DNA of 64,000 nt from Arachis hypogaea (GCF_003086295.3 NC_092054.1:34812393-34876392); one strand, 5' to 3'. Positions 10,168 through 22,700 are shown, numbered from the stretch's first letter. Program-made: numbers and translations. Notes: generated by a model not told the origin, from the sequence alone.

Positions 10168-11659
10168 TGGTGCACGAATCCCACACTTTCGTACAGCTGT
10201 ACCAGCAAGTGCACTGGGTCATCCAAGTAATACCTGAGCGAGTCAGGGCGATCCCACGAGGATTGTTGGTTTGAAGCAAGGTATGGTTATCTTGCAGGTC
10301 TTAGTCAGGCGAAATTAGAAGGTTGTTGGATACAGAATTGTGTTAGGATTATTGGAATCAATAATAGAAATATAGTTGAGGATTGGAGTTGCTTTGTCTT
10401 TCTAAATTAACTCTGGTAGTAGTGTCTTCTCTGTTTGTGAGTGATCTCTTCAATGGCAAGCTGTAAGTGATTGGTGCCTTTTTTGAGAGGTCATCAATAC
10501 TCCTCCGGATCTGAACCCCAGGGTTAGTGCGGATCCATCTCTGCTTGAGGGTAAAGCTCGTACAGTCCATTCTCCTTAATGATCCTACTCAAAGCGCCGC
10601 AGACAAGGTCAAATCTTCCAGATCGGAGGAATGATGCGCCTTTGGTTCTAGCCTATACCACAGAGACCCTAATTTCCCCGTAAATCGGCTAAACTGATGT
10701 CTCGAGAAGTCCCCAATGAAGTTGTGGATTAGCTGTCTGAGAGACGTATATTCAAACTGGTGGTTCATCATTGTCCGATGAAAGACGCACTCTGAACCCA
10801 TGTAGAATGTGATAACCTTATGCCAGTTCAACGTATTCATATTGATGAAGAACGAATATACATCTTAGAATTAATCAAATACGGATCGAAGAAGAAACAG
10901 TAATACTTTTATTAATTCATAGGACTCAGCAGGGCTCCTCCCCTCAACCTAGGAGGTTTAAAAGCTCATACTGAAAGGAAAATACAATGTAAAACTCAAA
11001 ATAATGGTAAATGATAGGTGTCTCTCTTTTGAGAGATGTAAAATAAGTCTTAAATAGTAAACAGATGACTAGTAAGGGTAAAACAGTCTATCTAGTGCTA
11101 AAATCCACTTCTGGGGCCCACTTGGTGAGTGTTTGGGCTGAGCTTTGGTGAGATCCACGTGCTATGAGGCTCCTAGGGCATTGAACGCTGGCTAGGGGTC
11201 CTCTCTAGGCGTTTGGACACTTGGCTTTGCTCTTTGGGCGCTGGACGCCTGGAAGAGGGCAGAAAGCTGGCATTGGACGCCAATTTTGGGCCTTCTAATC
11301 TGAAGCAAAGTATAAACTATTATACATTGCTGGAAAGTTCTGGAAGTCAGCTTTCCATAGCTATTGATAACGCTCCATTTGGACTCTTGTAGCTCCAGAA
11401 AAGCTCTTCCGAGTGCAAGGAGATAAGATCCAGACAGCATCTGCAGTGCTTTTTCTGTCTCTGAATTAGACTTTTGCTCCAGCTCCTCAATTTCAGCCAG
11501 AAATTACCTGAAATTGCACAAAAACACAAAAACTCATAGTAGAATTCAAAAATGTGAATTTAACACTAAAACCTATAAAAAACTTAATAAAAACTAAACA
11601 AAACATACTAAAACTATATGAAAACTATGCCAAAAAGCGTATAAAATATCCGCTCATCA
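10168..11659 (-). mobile_element. LTR B (5' LTR of element B)
   Basis: The LTR is about 1.49 kb, from TGGTGCACGAATCC to CCGCTCATCA (plus strand). The left edge abuts the primer site, so this is the 5' LTR of a minus-strand element. It carries the conserved LTR-end hairpins in altered form at 10202-10263. It also carries GGCGTT-type palindromes at 11170-11290 and a TGGAAAG-N13-CTTTCCA stem near 11330-11357. Short ORFs inside are not meaningful. The exact left end (10168 or 10171) is uncertain. The LTR does not match LTR A, which abuts the other end of the element B internal sequence. Confidence 0.7.
10202..10263 (-). other. Conserved triple hairpin of LTR B with paired changes
   Basis: On the plus strand the stems are CCAG/CTGG (10202-10217), CCTGA/TCAGG (10233-10247) and ATCC/GGAT (10251-10263). 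The first replaces CCGG/CCGG of the other LTRs with a matching change on both sides. The second replaces CTCAC/GTGAG and still pairs. Confidence 0.65.
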
Positions 11660-11669
11660 TGCACAGATG

Positions 11670-12770
11670 GTGACTTGTTAGGTGGCTGCACTAGAGATTT
11701 TCAGCAGTTTCATGGGCACCTCACGTGATAGTGGGTTGCAGATTTGCTTGGTGATAGGCTTCCTCCCCAGCCCGAGGACAAGAAGTAGAATTTCAGATTG
11801 AAGATGACTTGGCTCAGGAACAGGGTATCCCACATTCCAGTAGGAGCTGATGCAGCTACTCTCTGTCAGTATGCCAGATGTTATTTACTTATGTTGATCG
11901 GGAGATACTTATTTACAAACAAGTCACACAACCTTGTCCCCCTCTGATGGCTGCCGCTACTGGCGGACTTGATAGTTGTAGACGTTTATCGTGGACGCTG
12001 TGCTGCTGTCGCACACCTATCATTCATTGTGAAGTACTACCAGGCGTGATACGACAGACATTGCTGGGTACGTGCTGTTGGTCTTGTCATGGATTTAACA
12101 CAGGTTTCCGACTTTCTGTCCTGATGGATTCAATATTCTAAGATTTTCACTTTCTTCGAGGTAATTATTTAGTATTTTTGTTTTTGTTGTAATAATATGA
12201 ATGTGCAATAAAAAGTAACTGTAATGGTTTTTTGATGATTAGGTTGGCGGGACTTAGACAGCAGACTCGGGACAACCATCATGACAGAGGCCTTAGATTG
12301 CGGTGCAGGCTACATGCGCTCAGGTTTGACAAGATACAACGTCTGGTATCTTCCTATATTATACACAAATTACCTTTCTAGTTCTAAATATAGTGTTATG
12401 CATATTTTTAGTTTCGGTCGACACCATACGATGATCCCCAGCTACAGCAGATGACACCTGACTGGATTAGAAGCACTGAAGAGATTTGTACATGGAGACC
12501 TGTGGTGCCATTATTTTGTTTTCATTTTGTTAAGTTCCATCACGTGGACAGGGTAAAGAGACAGCTCGGTGGTCAGCAACAACAGCCGGAAGACCAGGTC
12601 AATGTAGATGAGTTCTTGTTCCGGACGGCCCAGGGTGACAACGTGTGGTGGCCTAAACGGTACCATTTGTAGTATGATTTGTGGAGGGAGCGTGGCCAGC
12701 AGAACAGGATGGTCACCATTGAAGGTGATCCAGATCCTCGACCTATACAAGACTACTGGTTGTGGTGGTA
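11670..12770 (+). pseudogene. Plant mobile domain (MAIN-like) gene remnant
   Basis: Translations in shifting frames give HIPVGADAATLCQYARCYLL, LLADL, RLHALRFDKIQRL, FRSTPYDDPQLQQMTPDWIR and FVKFHHVDRVKRQLGG. These are segments of the plant mobile domain, found in MAIN-LIKE proteins and in many plant transposons. Two AT-rich introns with GT-AG ends are visible (12161-12242 and 12346-12411); the second joins RFDKIQRL to FRSTPYDDP in phase. Frameshifts near 11930 and 12040 and a stop at about 12670 break it. No start is visible: the left side is cut by LTR B and the right by LTR C. Whether it was a host gene or TE cargo cannot be told from the sequence. Confidence 0.7.
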
Positions 12771-12830
12771 GGGAGCGTGTAATATGAGCTAGATATCGGT
12801 TCAGAATTTCCAAGTTTTCAAACTCAAGTA

Positions 12831-14450
12831 TGTCACATATATAGTCTAAACCGGCAACTAACTCTCAATCAATGTTTAAAAAAATGTCACAAAAGTCAAA
12901 TTAATAACCGGGAGTAGAATCCTGAGTCATTCTCCCTAGGAATCACAATTGAGTGCTCAATTATTGGCTATGAGAGATCAAGAGTTTGATGACAACAAAC
13001 AAGAAGTTAAACGACAAAAAATTAAAGAAAGCAAACAAGGAATTTAAATGCTAAAAGACACTCCTGGCAAGGATTTAGAGTCAATGCTTCCTAACCAAGT
13101 CATTAACCACAAACATGATGATTACCTAGAATTAATCCTACTTTGTCATTAACTACATTAGGAGAAAGTCAAGTAGGCGTAATTGATCTTAATCCATAGG
13201 TCTTACTCGTCAATAGAAGCAAGAACAATTAACAACCCTAAATCACCAATCAATATTGGATATCAACGACTCTCGTGTCACTAACTACAACATGATAATT
13301 ACAAAGAGCGAACCCAATTAGTCGACCTCTAAATGGTGAGGTAAGTCAATCGGGCTTAATTAATCTCAATCAATAGGTATTACTCATTAATAGAAACAAG
13401 ATTAATTAAAATTTCTAAATTATCAATTAATTTGGACATTAATGACATCAAGGTCACCTAAATCCTCAAGTCCAAGCTAAGAGTGTAAGACTCTATTCTA
13501 AAACTAAGAAAAACATTTTAAAAAACACTTGAAAAACATAAAAGAAAAACATGGTAATTTACAATAATTACTAAAAACTATAACTAACCAAAGTAAGAAA
13601 TCAATAACAACAATTCAAATAAGCAACAATAAACATGAAAAATATCAATTGGCTTAAAGAAAATTGGAAATTAAACAAGAGAGTTCATATACCAAAATTG
13701 ATAAAATAAAGGAACTAACAAGTAAAATTAGAGAAATTAGGATGCTAGAGGATGAAAATATAAAGAAAACTAAACTAAAACAGTGATCAAAACCTAAAAC
13801 TAAGAAGAAATTAAACTAAGGAACTTTAAATTCTAGAGAGAAGTTGGAGCTTCTCTCTCTAAAATTCTATCCTAAAACATGATAAAAACCTAAACTACCC
13901 CTATTCTAACACTACTTTCTTGATCCTCCCTTGGTTCATGCTTCAAATATTTCAGAAATGAGTTGGATTGGGCCCAAAATTGGCCTGAAATCACGACCTA
14001 CATGTTTACTTAAATAAATTGCGTGCCACCAATCATGCGTACGCATCTACCATGCATACGCGCAACTTGAGATTCATGCGTACGCATAAGGCATGCGTAC
14101 GCGTAACTTGAGATCCATGCATATGCATAAGGCATGCGTACGCATGGCCATGAAGTTCTCCAATCTTCACTTCTTCATGAATTTGCCACTTTTTCATGCT
14201 TTTTTCTCCACTCCTTCAAGCCATCCTTGCCTTATTAGACTTGAGATCACCCAACAAACACATCAAAGTATCGAATAGAAGAAAAGTGAGTTAAATTTAA
14301 CAATTTAAGGGCTTAAAAAGCATGTTTTTATCACTAAGCACAATTAGGAGACATTCACAAAACTATGCTATTTCAGTGAATAAATGTAAGAGAAGTTGAT
14401 AAATTCCACTATTTTTAACCTAAAATTCCTCATAAAATATAAATTTATCA
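12831..14450 (-). mobile_element. LTR C (3' LTR of element C)
   Basis: The LTR runs about 1.62 kb from TGTCACATAT to AAATTTATCA (plus strand). The right edge is followed by CATCCCCACACTTAAA, which in minus sense is the AAGTGTGGGGATG polypurine box common to plant Athila elements. The left edge abuts the mobile-domain gene and shows no primer site, as expected for the outer end of a 3' LTR. The left boundary is the less certain one. A CG-rich array of CATGCGTACGC palindromes lies at 14031-14150. Confidence 0.6.
14031..14150 (-). repeat. CATGCGTACGC palindrome array in LTR C
   Basis: Six or more copies of CATGCGTACGC or CATGCATACGC variants are separated by short spacers (for example AACTTGAGAT). 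The word is largely self-complementary, and the array is CG-rich within an AT-rich LTR. Confidence 0.75.
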
Positions 14451-14488
14451 ACATCCCCACACTTAAATAATAGCATGTCCTCATGCTA
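14451..14488 (-). other. Polypurine tract and pre-LTR hairpin of element C
   Basis: In minus sense a hairpin TAGCATG-AGGA-CATGCTA (14471-14488) is followed by TTATTTAAGTGTGGGGATGT and the LTR. It is the counterpart of the blocks at 3702, 32235, 38635 and 44080, but with an unrelated yet fully paired stem. Confidence 0.7.
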
Positions 14489-15761
14489 AACATCAAGAAA
14501 GACAAGATCAAGGGATATTCAATCATTTATTGAGAGTAATCTATCCATATCTATCTAACTATATACTATATCTACTTGTTCAAAACAATTTAATTTCCAA
14601 GAAAACATATAAACATAAGGGTTTAAAATAATATAATAATCAATGCAATCCCATGAATCAATTTGAGCTCTAAAAAAACGTAATAACTTGCAAGATAAGA
14701 GATAATAACAAGTGAAAACATAGAATTGAGCAATCGAACCCCTCACCGGATGTGTATACTTTCTAATCTCTCAAGTGTTTAGGGTTAATTCACTCAATTC
14801 TCTTATAATCTTGCTTTCCAAAATTTGTTTTTCATCTAATAATCAATAATTGTTCAATGCATGCATACAAGTATCGTGAGGACTTTTCAAGGGTTGTAAT
14901 GGGGATACGATCAAGGTAGGATTGTATTTGGTCAAGTAGACTAGAATTTGAATCTTTGATTAACTTAAACTCCCATCTAACATATAACAACCTATTCAAT
15001 TCTAATGCAAAACTTAGCTACCCATTATTTACTTTTTCATACACTCATGCACTTCCTTTCAATTTTTCATCACATATGCATTTATTTCTCAAACTTCACT
15101 TTGGGGTATTACTTGTTCCCTTTTTATTTTTCTTTTTTTCTTTTTTCTTTTTTTTTGAGATAAAATATGTATAAAGATATCAATGCAATGGTTTAAGCAT
15201 TTAATACATGAGTATGTATCCAATTCTCAAAATTTCAACAAAAATATAAAATACCCCTTTTTTCTCTTTACTAATGTTTCCAAATTTTTCCACACTTAGA
15301 TAATACACACTCTCACTAGCCTAAGCTAATCAAAGATCTAGATGAAGGACATTTATTGTTTTTCACTTAGGGATAGTGATGTACTGAAATCAGGAACAAA
15401 AGGGATTAAATAAATTCAAAATTGGTTAATAATGATAGATAAAAGGGTAAAGCTATATAGGTAAGTGAGCTAAATTGAAATAAAGGCCTCAATCATGTAA
15501 ATACATTCATACACTAAATATTGGACATAAAGAATTAAACAAATCATAGAAAGAGAATAACACATACAAGAATGAAATAGTAGTTAATATGATGCTACCA
15601 CACATAAAAGCTCAAATCTCACTTAGTTGTGTGTTTTAATTCTAATTTATATTCCAAAGTATTTTTCAAGCAAGTTCAATGAAAAACAAAATAAGTTTTT
15701 TTACTCAAATCAATGGGATGCCCTACAAAGAAAATTGTCTTGGGAAATTTATTATTTTGAC

Positions 15762-15814
<53 letters not shown>

Positions 15815-16190
15815 GTGATTGGATGAAAATCAAAATTCTTAAGTTCATTTCCTATTCTTAAAAGGATTCAAATCATTACATGCATATAGGAAAATAAACT
15901 AAGTTCAATTATCCACATTATCCAATCACAGCTAATTAACTACAATTAAAATTATGTATATACACACCAAAATCGAGAAAATGCAATAACTAAAATAAAC
16001 TAGAATATGCAGCAAAGATCTGTACAAACAAAATAATAAAGTGCAAAAGCTAGAAAAGTACTCAAAATAACAAAAAAAAAAGTTGAAAGTGTTCAGAATA
16101 GGAAAGGTTTCACCCAAAGTTTTGCTAACTCGGTCAGACAAACTTTCCACACTTAAAATCCTACACGGTCCTCCGTGCAACAAAATAAGG
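14489..16190 (-). other. Noncoding internal region of element C
   Basis: This is AT-rich sequence with no plausible protein. It contains a T-rich tract at 15120-15160 and a long TA microsatellite at 15767-15812. I see no other element boundaries in it. Confidence 0.4.
15767..15812. repeat. (TA)n microsatellite
   Basis: Uninterrupted alternating T and A, about 23 repeats. Confidence 0.95.
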
Positions 16191-16342
16191 CCTGAGCTCA
16201 CTCGTCTCCACCTTCAGCTGGTGGGTCATGATCCTCCTCCTCACTGTGCTTGGAGGGGCTATCCAACTCCTTAATCATCGGGTTCCAATCGTGGTTCTGC
16301 ACCTTAATGTTCTCATAGTATCGCTTGGAGCAGTGCTCCAAG

Positions 16343-17800
16343 TAGGGATGGCAACGGGTCCCCATGGGGGCGGAGACATGCCCCTGCCCCGCCCCCGTCC
16401 CCAATATCTGTCTCCGTTCCCACCCTGTCCCCATGACGGGTAACGAGGACTCCGTATCCGCGGATTTTTGTAAAAATTAATAAAAAATAAAAAAAATGAA
16501 AAAAATTAGAGAAAATCCAAGATAATCCTCAATTGTCATTACAACCATAATATCCATAGTTTTTAAAGACTTAAATAGCAATAACAACAAACATAAACAT
16601 CCAAACATATCCATAAACAACCAAATATTACATAAACAACCAACCATATTCATAAACAACCAAATAAAGTTTATGACATCATAAAAACATAATTCCACCA
16701 TCTCAATCTTCCTTTCATCCCGTAATGGTAGTGATGGTAGATTCCGACTTACTTGAATCCTACATCGACAAGAAAACAATTTAAAGTTAAAATCATATAA
16801 TATAAATCAGAATAAAAAATATAAATCATATAATACAAATCAGAATCAAAAAATTCAAAACTCAGAACCTAATTACCCTAATTCAAAAATTCAGAATCAA
16901 ATCAACCCTAAATATAAATTAGAATAAGAAATCAAAATCATATCAATCTAACTCAGAAATATAAATTACAAAACCAGATATTCATAATTGGAATCAGATT
17001 AACCTAACTTCAGATTAACTCAATATTAACTCAGAAATATTAATCAGAATCAGAAATCAAATTCATATCAAGCTAACTCAGAAATATAAATTACATAACC
17101 AGAAATTCATAGTTGGAAATTCATTAACCTAATCAGAAATTCAGAAATTCGTTAATCTAATAAAAAATTCATTAACCTAATCAAAAATTTAAAAATTCAT
17201 TAACCTAATCAGAAATTCAGAAATTCAAAACTCAGAAATCTAGAAATTTAAAACACAGAAATTTAGATTAATCGGAATCTCATTAATTCAGAACACAGAA
17301 ACTCCTTACCCTAATTCAGAAATCTAAATTCAGAAAAGGGGATGGAAGACCAGCGAAGACCAGGGCTGACTTACCTGAACCTGACGGAGAAAAGGGGAAG
17401 GAAGACCAGCGAAGACCGGCGATGCGAAGAGGAGAAGATGGCGACAAGTCTGCCTCGACTAGGAGAAGACGACGACATTGCCGAGTCTGCTGCAAGTCCT
17501 ACAACCAAGAGAAGAAGACGACATTGCCAGAGCCCGCGACGGTGAGCTCGACTGCCTCAACACCTTCAGTGAGCGACCGAGACATTCAGGGAGTCTGGGG
17601 TAGGAGGCGGCGCTGAGGGACCAGAGGGTGGAAGGCGGCGGGCGACGGTCGGTGGTCGGCGGTCAGTGGGAAGGAGACATGAGGGGCTGAGGGTTTGAGG
17701 AGGAGTGGAGAGTTTCAGTTTAATTCTCGCTCTCTGTCTCTTTGAAGCAGGGGAATGTGACGGCTAGGGTTAGGTTATGTTCAAATGGCTGATGGCTCAC

Positions 17801-17845
<45 letters not shown>

Positions 17846-17950
17846 CAGGGCATTTTCGTCTTTTCACACAAACGGGGATTTAACGGGTCTCCACAGGGCG
17901 GGGACCTCTACCCCCGCCCCCACCCCGTTTATTATACGGGGTCCCATGTA
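16343..17950 (+). mobile_element. DNA-transposon-like insert (possibly hAT-type, non-autonomous)
   Basis: The left end TAGGGATGGCAACGGG resembles termini I associate with plant hAT-type elements. Both ends contain GC-rich subterminal words (GGGTCCCCATGGGGGCGG at the left; GGCGGGGACC, CCCCCGCCCCCACCCC and ACGGGGTCCC at the right). The interior is AT-rich with repeated AATCAGAAATTC words (16860-17300). It then becomes GC-rich (17340-17700), with an 18-bp direct repeat GGAAGACCAGCGAAGACC near 17345 and 17400. No transposase frame is seen. It interrupts the coding sequence between LYLPRLIR and LEHCSKRYY. I could not find a clean 8-bp target duplication, so the type and right edge are tentative. 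Confidence 0.5.
17805..17840. repeat. (AT)n microsatellite
   Basis: About 18 uninterrupted AT repeats inside the DNA-transposon-like insert. Confidence 0.9.
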
Positions 17951-18720
17951 CTTTCTGATGAGCCTTGGAAGGTACAACTGCTTACCCTCCAAGACACACT
18001 AGATCAGCACGGCCATATCCACAATGATATCTATCTCATGTGTACTAGGCATCACATAATTAGACAGAATCTGATGCCATAGCTGGGCCTCGATCGTCAG
18101 ATACTTGATTTCTTTGGCTTTTGGGCCTGGCTTTTGCAGATCATATATCCAGTGGCTATCGAGGTGGGAATGTGGGATATCACATGCAAAACTGCATCCC
18201 AGTCAAAATCCAGAGTGTGCCTGTCCTTTTTCGCCTTTTCATAAGCATCTTTCCTAGGAGATTTAGGAGGAAAGTGAAGGACCTCTTCTATCACTTCCTC
18301 AGTAACCAGAATCTTCTCACCACAGAGGAAAACTGTGACAAGGGCACCGTGCAAAAATTTGCGTAAAACTCATGGACCCAGGGTGCATTCACTCCTACCA
18401 ATTCCCGATCTAAGAATATCCATCCTCGCTGATTGATCCGATCCTTAGTAAGCTTTTGCAGTTCAGCGGGGATTTGGAGCTTCCTTTCAACATGGAGGCT
18501 CCTCCTCTGAAAATTCGGGAACTTCAGTTTCGAGTAGAGATTTGAGAACTTGAACGGATCAGTAGGAGGTGTTCTCTGATTAGCTCTGTCTCTCTCACTA
18601 ATTTATCTCTCATATTGAGGCTCATCTGTTGTTCCAGTGGTTTGTTGAGTTCTCTTCCTCTTACCTAGCCTTGTGGTCTTTGCTTTACCCTTTTCTTTTC
18701 TATCTGTCATTCTGAAAAAG

Positions 18721-20060
18721 AGCAAAGAAAGCGGGTATATGAAATGCGTTCTAAAGGTAGAATTATATAAGCAAGCAAGCATAAGACAAAAACTAAGGTC
18801 AATAAATAAATGGGTGTGAAGTGAAAGGAGAAAATAGAATTGATTGAAGTGGAATTGAAATTACAAAGCCAAATCAAATAGAAATCACATTCCAAGCAAT
18901 AAAATTAATCAAAGTTAGTCACCTGGCCTATTTAACCTAAAAGAAATAAGGAAACATTGTTACTATGCACTTAGAAAAATAAAAAAGTCAGTTGAAAAAG
19001 AAAAGTTAGTTGTCATGTGCATAGTAAGCATGGTCATTAACTTTGAAATGTTATAAAAAAGTTTTCAAAATAGACATGCTCGCATTCAATTTCATAAACA
19101 TTACATTATGTCAAAAATGACTGATTTAAGTTATGTGTAGCGCACATATTCAGCAAATAATGTTTAATACATCACTAAGGCATAAGCATAAGCAATTGAT
19201 GAATACTAAAGTAAAAGCAACTTTAAAATAAAGCCTAGTCACATTAAGGCTTTTGAATATTAATATTGCAAAATTTGTTAAGAAAAAGTGTGGTTCATGC
19301 CTAATGTACCTCAAAACGGTTTAAGAATAAACAGAATGAATTGAATGAGGTTACGTAAGGTAATTGTAACAATTTTGCAATACTAGGCAAACAACCTCAA
19401 GTATGTAAACAAACCCAAATTTTTTGTCACTTTTAGAAGTTTAAAACATGGACCTCAATGCAATTAAGTGAACTAAAAGGAAAACACACATTGAGATCAA
19501 AAGAATTCTACCAAAAATTTGTTCAAACAAAAATTTGAGGCATTGTTACAACATATGGTATGCAAGGTTATATCGACACAGAATTTTGTCAATGAGACCT
19601 TGTATCACCAATTCACAACATGCAGCTTAGTGAAACAGAAACAGTAGGAAATCTCAATGCATAACAACAAACAATAAATTAATTGAACTAAAAAATTCGA
19701 ACAGTTACACAAAAATTTAAGCAGCAAATTGGTTATATAGAAAAATAATTTACTCAGTCAACAATCATCCATATGACTTCAACATATTTTCGCAGTTAAG
19801 TCACAAGAAATTAGATAGACATATGCCACTGAATAAAGTAGTAAATTCAGAATAACAATAAGAAGACAATGAACACATCATCATTTGATCAATCACAAAG
19901 TAATCCAAACCAAACACATTCAACAAAAATTAACCAAACCTTAAATCCACTACATACTAAGTTCATCCTACCTAAAAACCTATAATCCACTAAAAGCATA
20001 CTATCTAACTAATTCTAATTAATCAAAATTAAACTAATTAAACTAAAATCAATTAATAAA
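18721..20060 (-). other. Noncoding spacer of element C
   Basis: AT-rich, no credible coding frame, no repeats longer than simple A/T runs that I can see. Confidence 0.4.
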
Positions 20061-20429
20061 AATTAAAAAGGAAATGGTAAAAACCTGGAAATGCAAAAAA
20101 CCGAACAAAAGAACGGGAAAAAAAGAAAGTTGGTTGGTGGAACAGCGGTGGTGGGTGGCCACTGAAGAAGACACGCTAGCGACAGTTGATGCGCTGGAGG
20201 AAGAAACAAGGGGATGCCATAGAAAAATAGAGAAGGGAAGGGCAGTGGCATTAAAGGCAAAGAGGGGTGAGTTGACGGCGACAAAGTGTTCGCTGGTTGG
20301 TACTGGTTGATGGAAATGAGGGTGGTCAACAATGAAGGTTGATAATAGAGGTTGGGGGCTGGAGAAGACGAAAAAGGAGAAAGGGTGAAATGTTGTGAGT
20401 TGTGCGAATTAGGGATTCGCACAAAAGGG

Positions 20430-20790
20430 AAAAAATTGAATTCGTGCGTACGCTTGAGTGATGCATACGCATGAGTGGTTGTGCAAAAGGTGTTTGTGCG
20501 TATGCATGGTGTATGCACAAAATTATGTTGGCTCTGTTAGGACATCGTGCGTATGCATCCCCTATGCGTATGCATGATTTGGGATTTTTTTTGTTGGTGT
20601 GTGCATGTGCATGGTACTCGCATAAATCAGGTTTGGTTCTATTTTAGTATCGTGCGTACGCATGGTATACGCACGATACTCACACAATTAGCTTTTGGTT
20701 TTGTGAAGGTGTCATGTGTACGTATGCTTTTGCGAAAACTTGTGGGTTGTGCGTACACATGAGGCATGTGTACGCACGAATGGTGCCCTG
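20430..20790 (-). repeat. GTGCGTACGCATG repeat array in element C
   Basis: At least ten variants of a self-complementary CG-rich word (GTGCGTACGC, GTGCGTATGCATG, GCGTACGCATGG, ATGTGTACGCAC) are scattered over 360 bp, separated by AT-rich spacers. One unit, ATCGTGCGTACGCATGG-TATACGCACGAT, folds back on itself. The array lies on the 3' side of the double hairpin, like the repeats at 1-250. Confidence 0.7.
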
Positions 20791-20967
20791 GTTTTCAAAT
20801 TTTTTCCACTAAAATTGAGCCTTTCAAACACCCAACAAGCTACCAAAACAACAACAAACATTATTAAGCAACCTAATCTATCAAGCAATCCTAATAAAAC
20901 TATCTATGAAGGAGATCTAAATTACTTACCAATATATACAAAAGAGAAAATAAAAAGATGTTAATAT

Positions 20968-21017
20968 GGTGGGGTGTCTCCCACCTAGCACTTTTAGTTA
21001 AAGTCCTTAAGTTGGAC
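20968..21017 (-). other. Double hairpin of element C
   Basis: In minus sense: GTCC/GGAC (21003-21017, 7-nt loop), then GGTGGG-AGACAC-CCCACC (20968-20985). Same pair as at 334-383, one loop base different. Confidence 0.7.
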
Positions 21018-21467
21018 ATTTTGGTGAGCTCTTTGTCATGGTGGTTTGTGCTTGAATTCATCTTGAAACTTCCATAAATTCTTGGACTTCTAATGATCTC
21101 CAAAATTTTCAGTTAAGTGCACCAAGCTTTGATGAAGTTGTGAACAAGCTAGGAGCTCCCAAAAATGATGATCACCTTGTATGCCAGGATCCCAAACTTT
21201 GTTTTTACACCATTCTTCTAGTTGATTCTCATGATTTCATCCGGGTGTCATTACTTCTGAATTCTCATTTAAGCACCAAATCATCCTCCGAGATCTATTC
21301 AATTTCGCATTGCACCATCCTTGGACCTTAGTAAGCCATGATTTACATTTCTAAACACTACCCATCTCTCTCTTACTCTTCAATCCACAAAGAGCTCTAA
21401 GTCGACCATCCGTTTCAAGCAAACCATATTCAAGTGGGACAATAAAACTAAAGGATATGAGTTTTAC

Positions 21468-22700
21468 CTACTCAAATGATGTGATAGATGGTGGTGACTT
21501 AGTAAGAGAGGCTCTAAACAGCTTTAACATCTCCACTCCCTTTTGTTCCTCTTGAATGATTTTCACCTCTAAACAAGCTTCTTTAATTTTCACTTCTTGT
21601 TTGCCAACTTCTTCCATATCATCTTCATTGCTCAAAATATGTCTTGGAGGTTGTGCACATTCCTCCTCAATATCAATCTCACATTCGATGGAAGAAGGCT
21701 CAATAAGATCACCAATGTCACTAGTTGGTGTATAAGTGTCTTCAATCTTGAAATCCACCTCATGCTTAACTCCTCCTAACTCTTCAAACATTTTCTCCGA
21801 TTTATCAATCTCGACTTCCCCCACTTGTTGCAAGTCATGCTTCAAATCCTCTTCTTTCTCTTGAGGTTCCAAGTTCTCTTCCACTTCACATCGTTCAATT
21901 AAAGTTAATTCTTCACATTCATCCATAGAAGTGCTTGGATTATTACAAAAGTGTGTTGAGATCAATCGGGTTAAAGCTTTGGCTAAGGTAGCCATGGCAG
22001 CATTTTGACGCTTGATTGATTCTAGCTTTTCTTTCTTGCCTCCCTTTGTTCTTGAGAAAGGAGCGGAGAGTATTATGCATAAACTCTTCTTCTTTCATTT
22101 GGGGCTCTAAGCTTTTCTTCATCCCGCACTCTAAGCTTTGGTTGTGGCATAAATTTTGTGAGTCTAAGTGGGCTCTGATTTTGGCCACGGAAACCATGAG
22201 AGCGTTGTGCGTCCTTTGGGATTCTTCTTGCTCTTTGAGAAAACTTGGTGAAGGTTGAAAAGCTTCTTCTACGGAGGGTTGTGGTAGAAAAGAGGACTCA
22301 TTGCGTGGGAGAAAGTCTTCATATGCAGGAGGTGATTCATAAGAATGAGAGTATTGAGGTGGTAATATGGAGGTGATAGTTCAATATGGCCATGAAAATA
22401 TTAGTGTTGGAATGGTGGTAGTTCTAAGTGTGGTTCATATGGCTCATATGGTTGGTGGTATGGTGGTGGATATGGATTGAGATCATATGGAGGTATGAAT
22501 ATGGTAGTTGAGGATAATGTTAAGGAGGTGGTTGATAGGAATATGATGGTTGAGGTTTATAACCATAAAGTGGGCCACCATATCTATTGGATTGGTATGA
22601 ATTATGGGGCGGATTGCATTCATAACGGAGTGGAGGTTGTTGCCATGAAGATTGTCTATAAGCATGCAGCTCTTCTCTCAATTGATTTTTCGATTCACTT
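21468..22700 (-). pseudogene. Element C acidic/proline-rich ORF, decayed
   Basis: It is a relative of the element A ORF at 401-2025. The upstream part (22300-22665) encodes Pro/Tyr/His-rich repeats in minus sense. The downstream part (21995-21468) is acidic and contains IDIEEECAQPPRHIL, comparable to VEEDSAQPPRHVP of element A. Frames shift near 21960 and 22200 and several stops occur. It contains no gag, protease or RT motif. The 5' side is cut near 22700 by the pararetroviral insertion, so no primer site or 5' LTR is seen. Function unknown. Confidence 0.55.

Larger units (their letters stand above)
16198..18720 (-). pseudogene. Plant-transposon-protein ORF of element C, split by an insert
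   Basis: The minus-strand reading starts near 18707 with a lysine/arginine-rich N-terminus, then gives FSNLYSKLKFPNFQRRSLHVER, LQKLTKDRINQRGWIFLDREL and GEKILVTEEVIEEVLHFPPKSP. It continues to HTLDFDWDAVLHVI and, after a frameshift, VMPSTHEI and LEGKQLYLPRLIR. This pattern matches the proteins annotated in plants as putative plant transposon protein, carried in the 3' part of Athila-like elements; the function is unknown. The frame is broken at several sites and interrupted by the GC-rich insert 16343-17950. An acidic tail (LEHCSKRYYENIKVQNHDWN, then EEEDHDPPAEGGDE) follows to 16198. Confidence 0.6.

Noticed and set aside
20063..20518. 151-residue minus-strand ORF rich in Pro, Ser and Phe
   Set aside because: Overlaps the GCGTACGC repeat array and a noncoding stretch; no domain and no conserved counterpart in element A.
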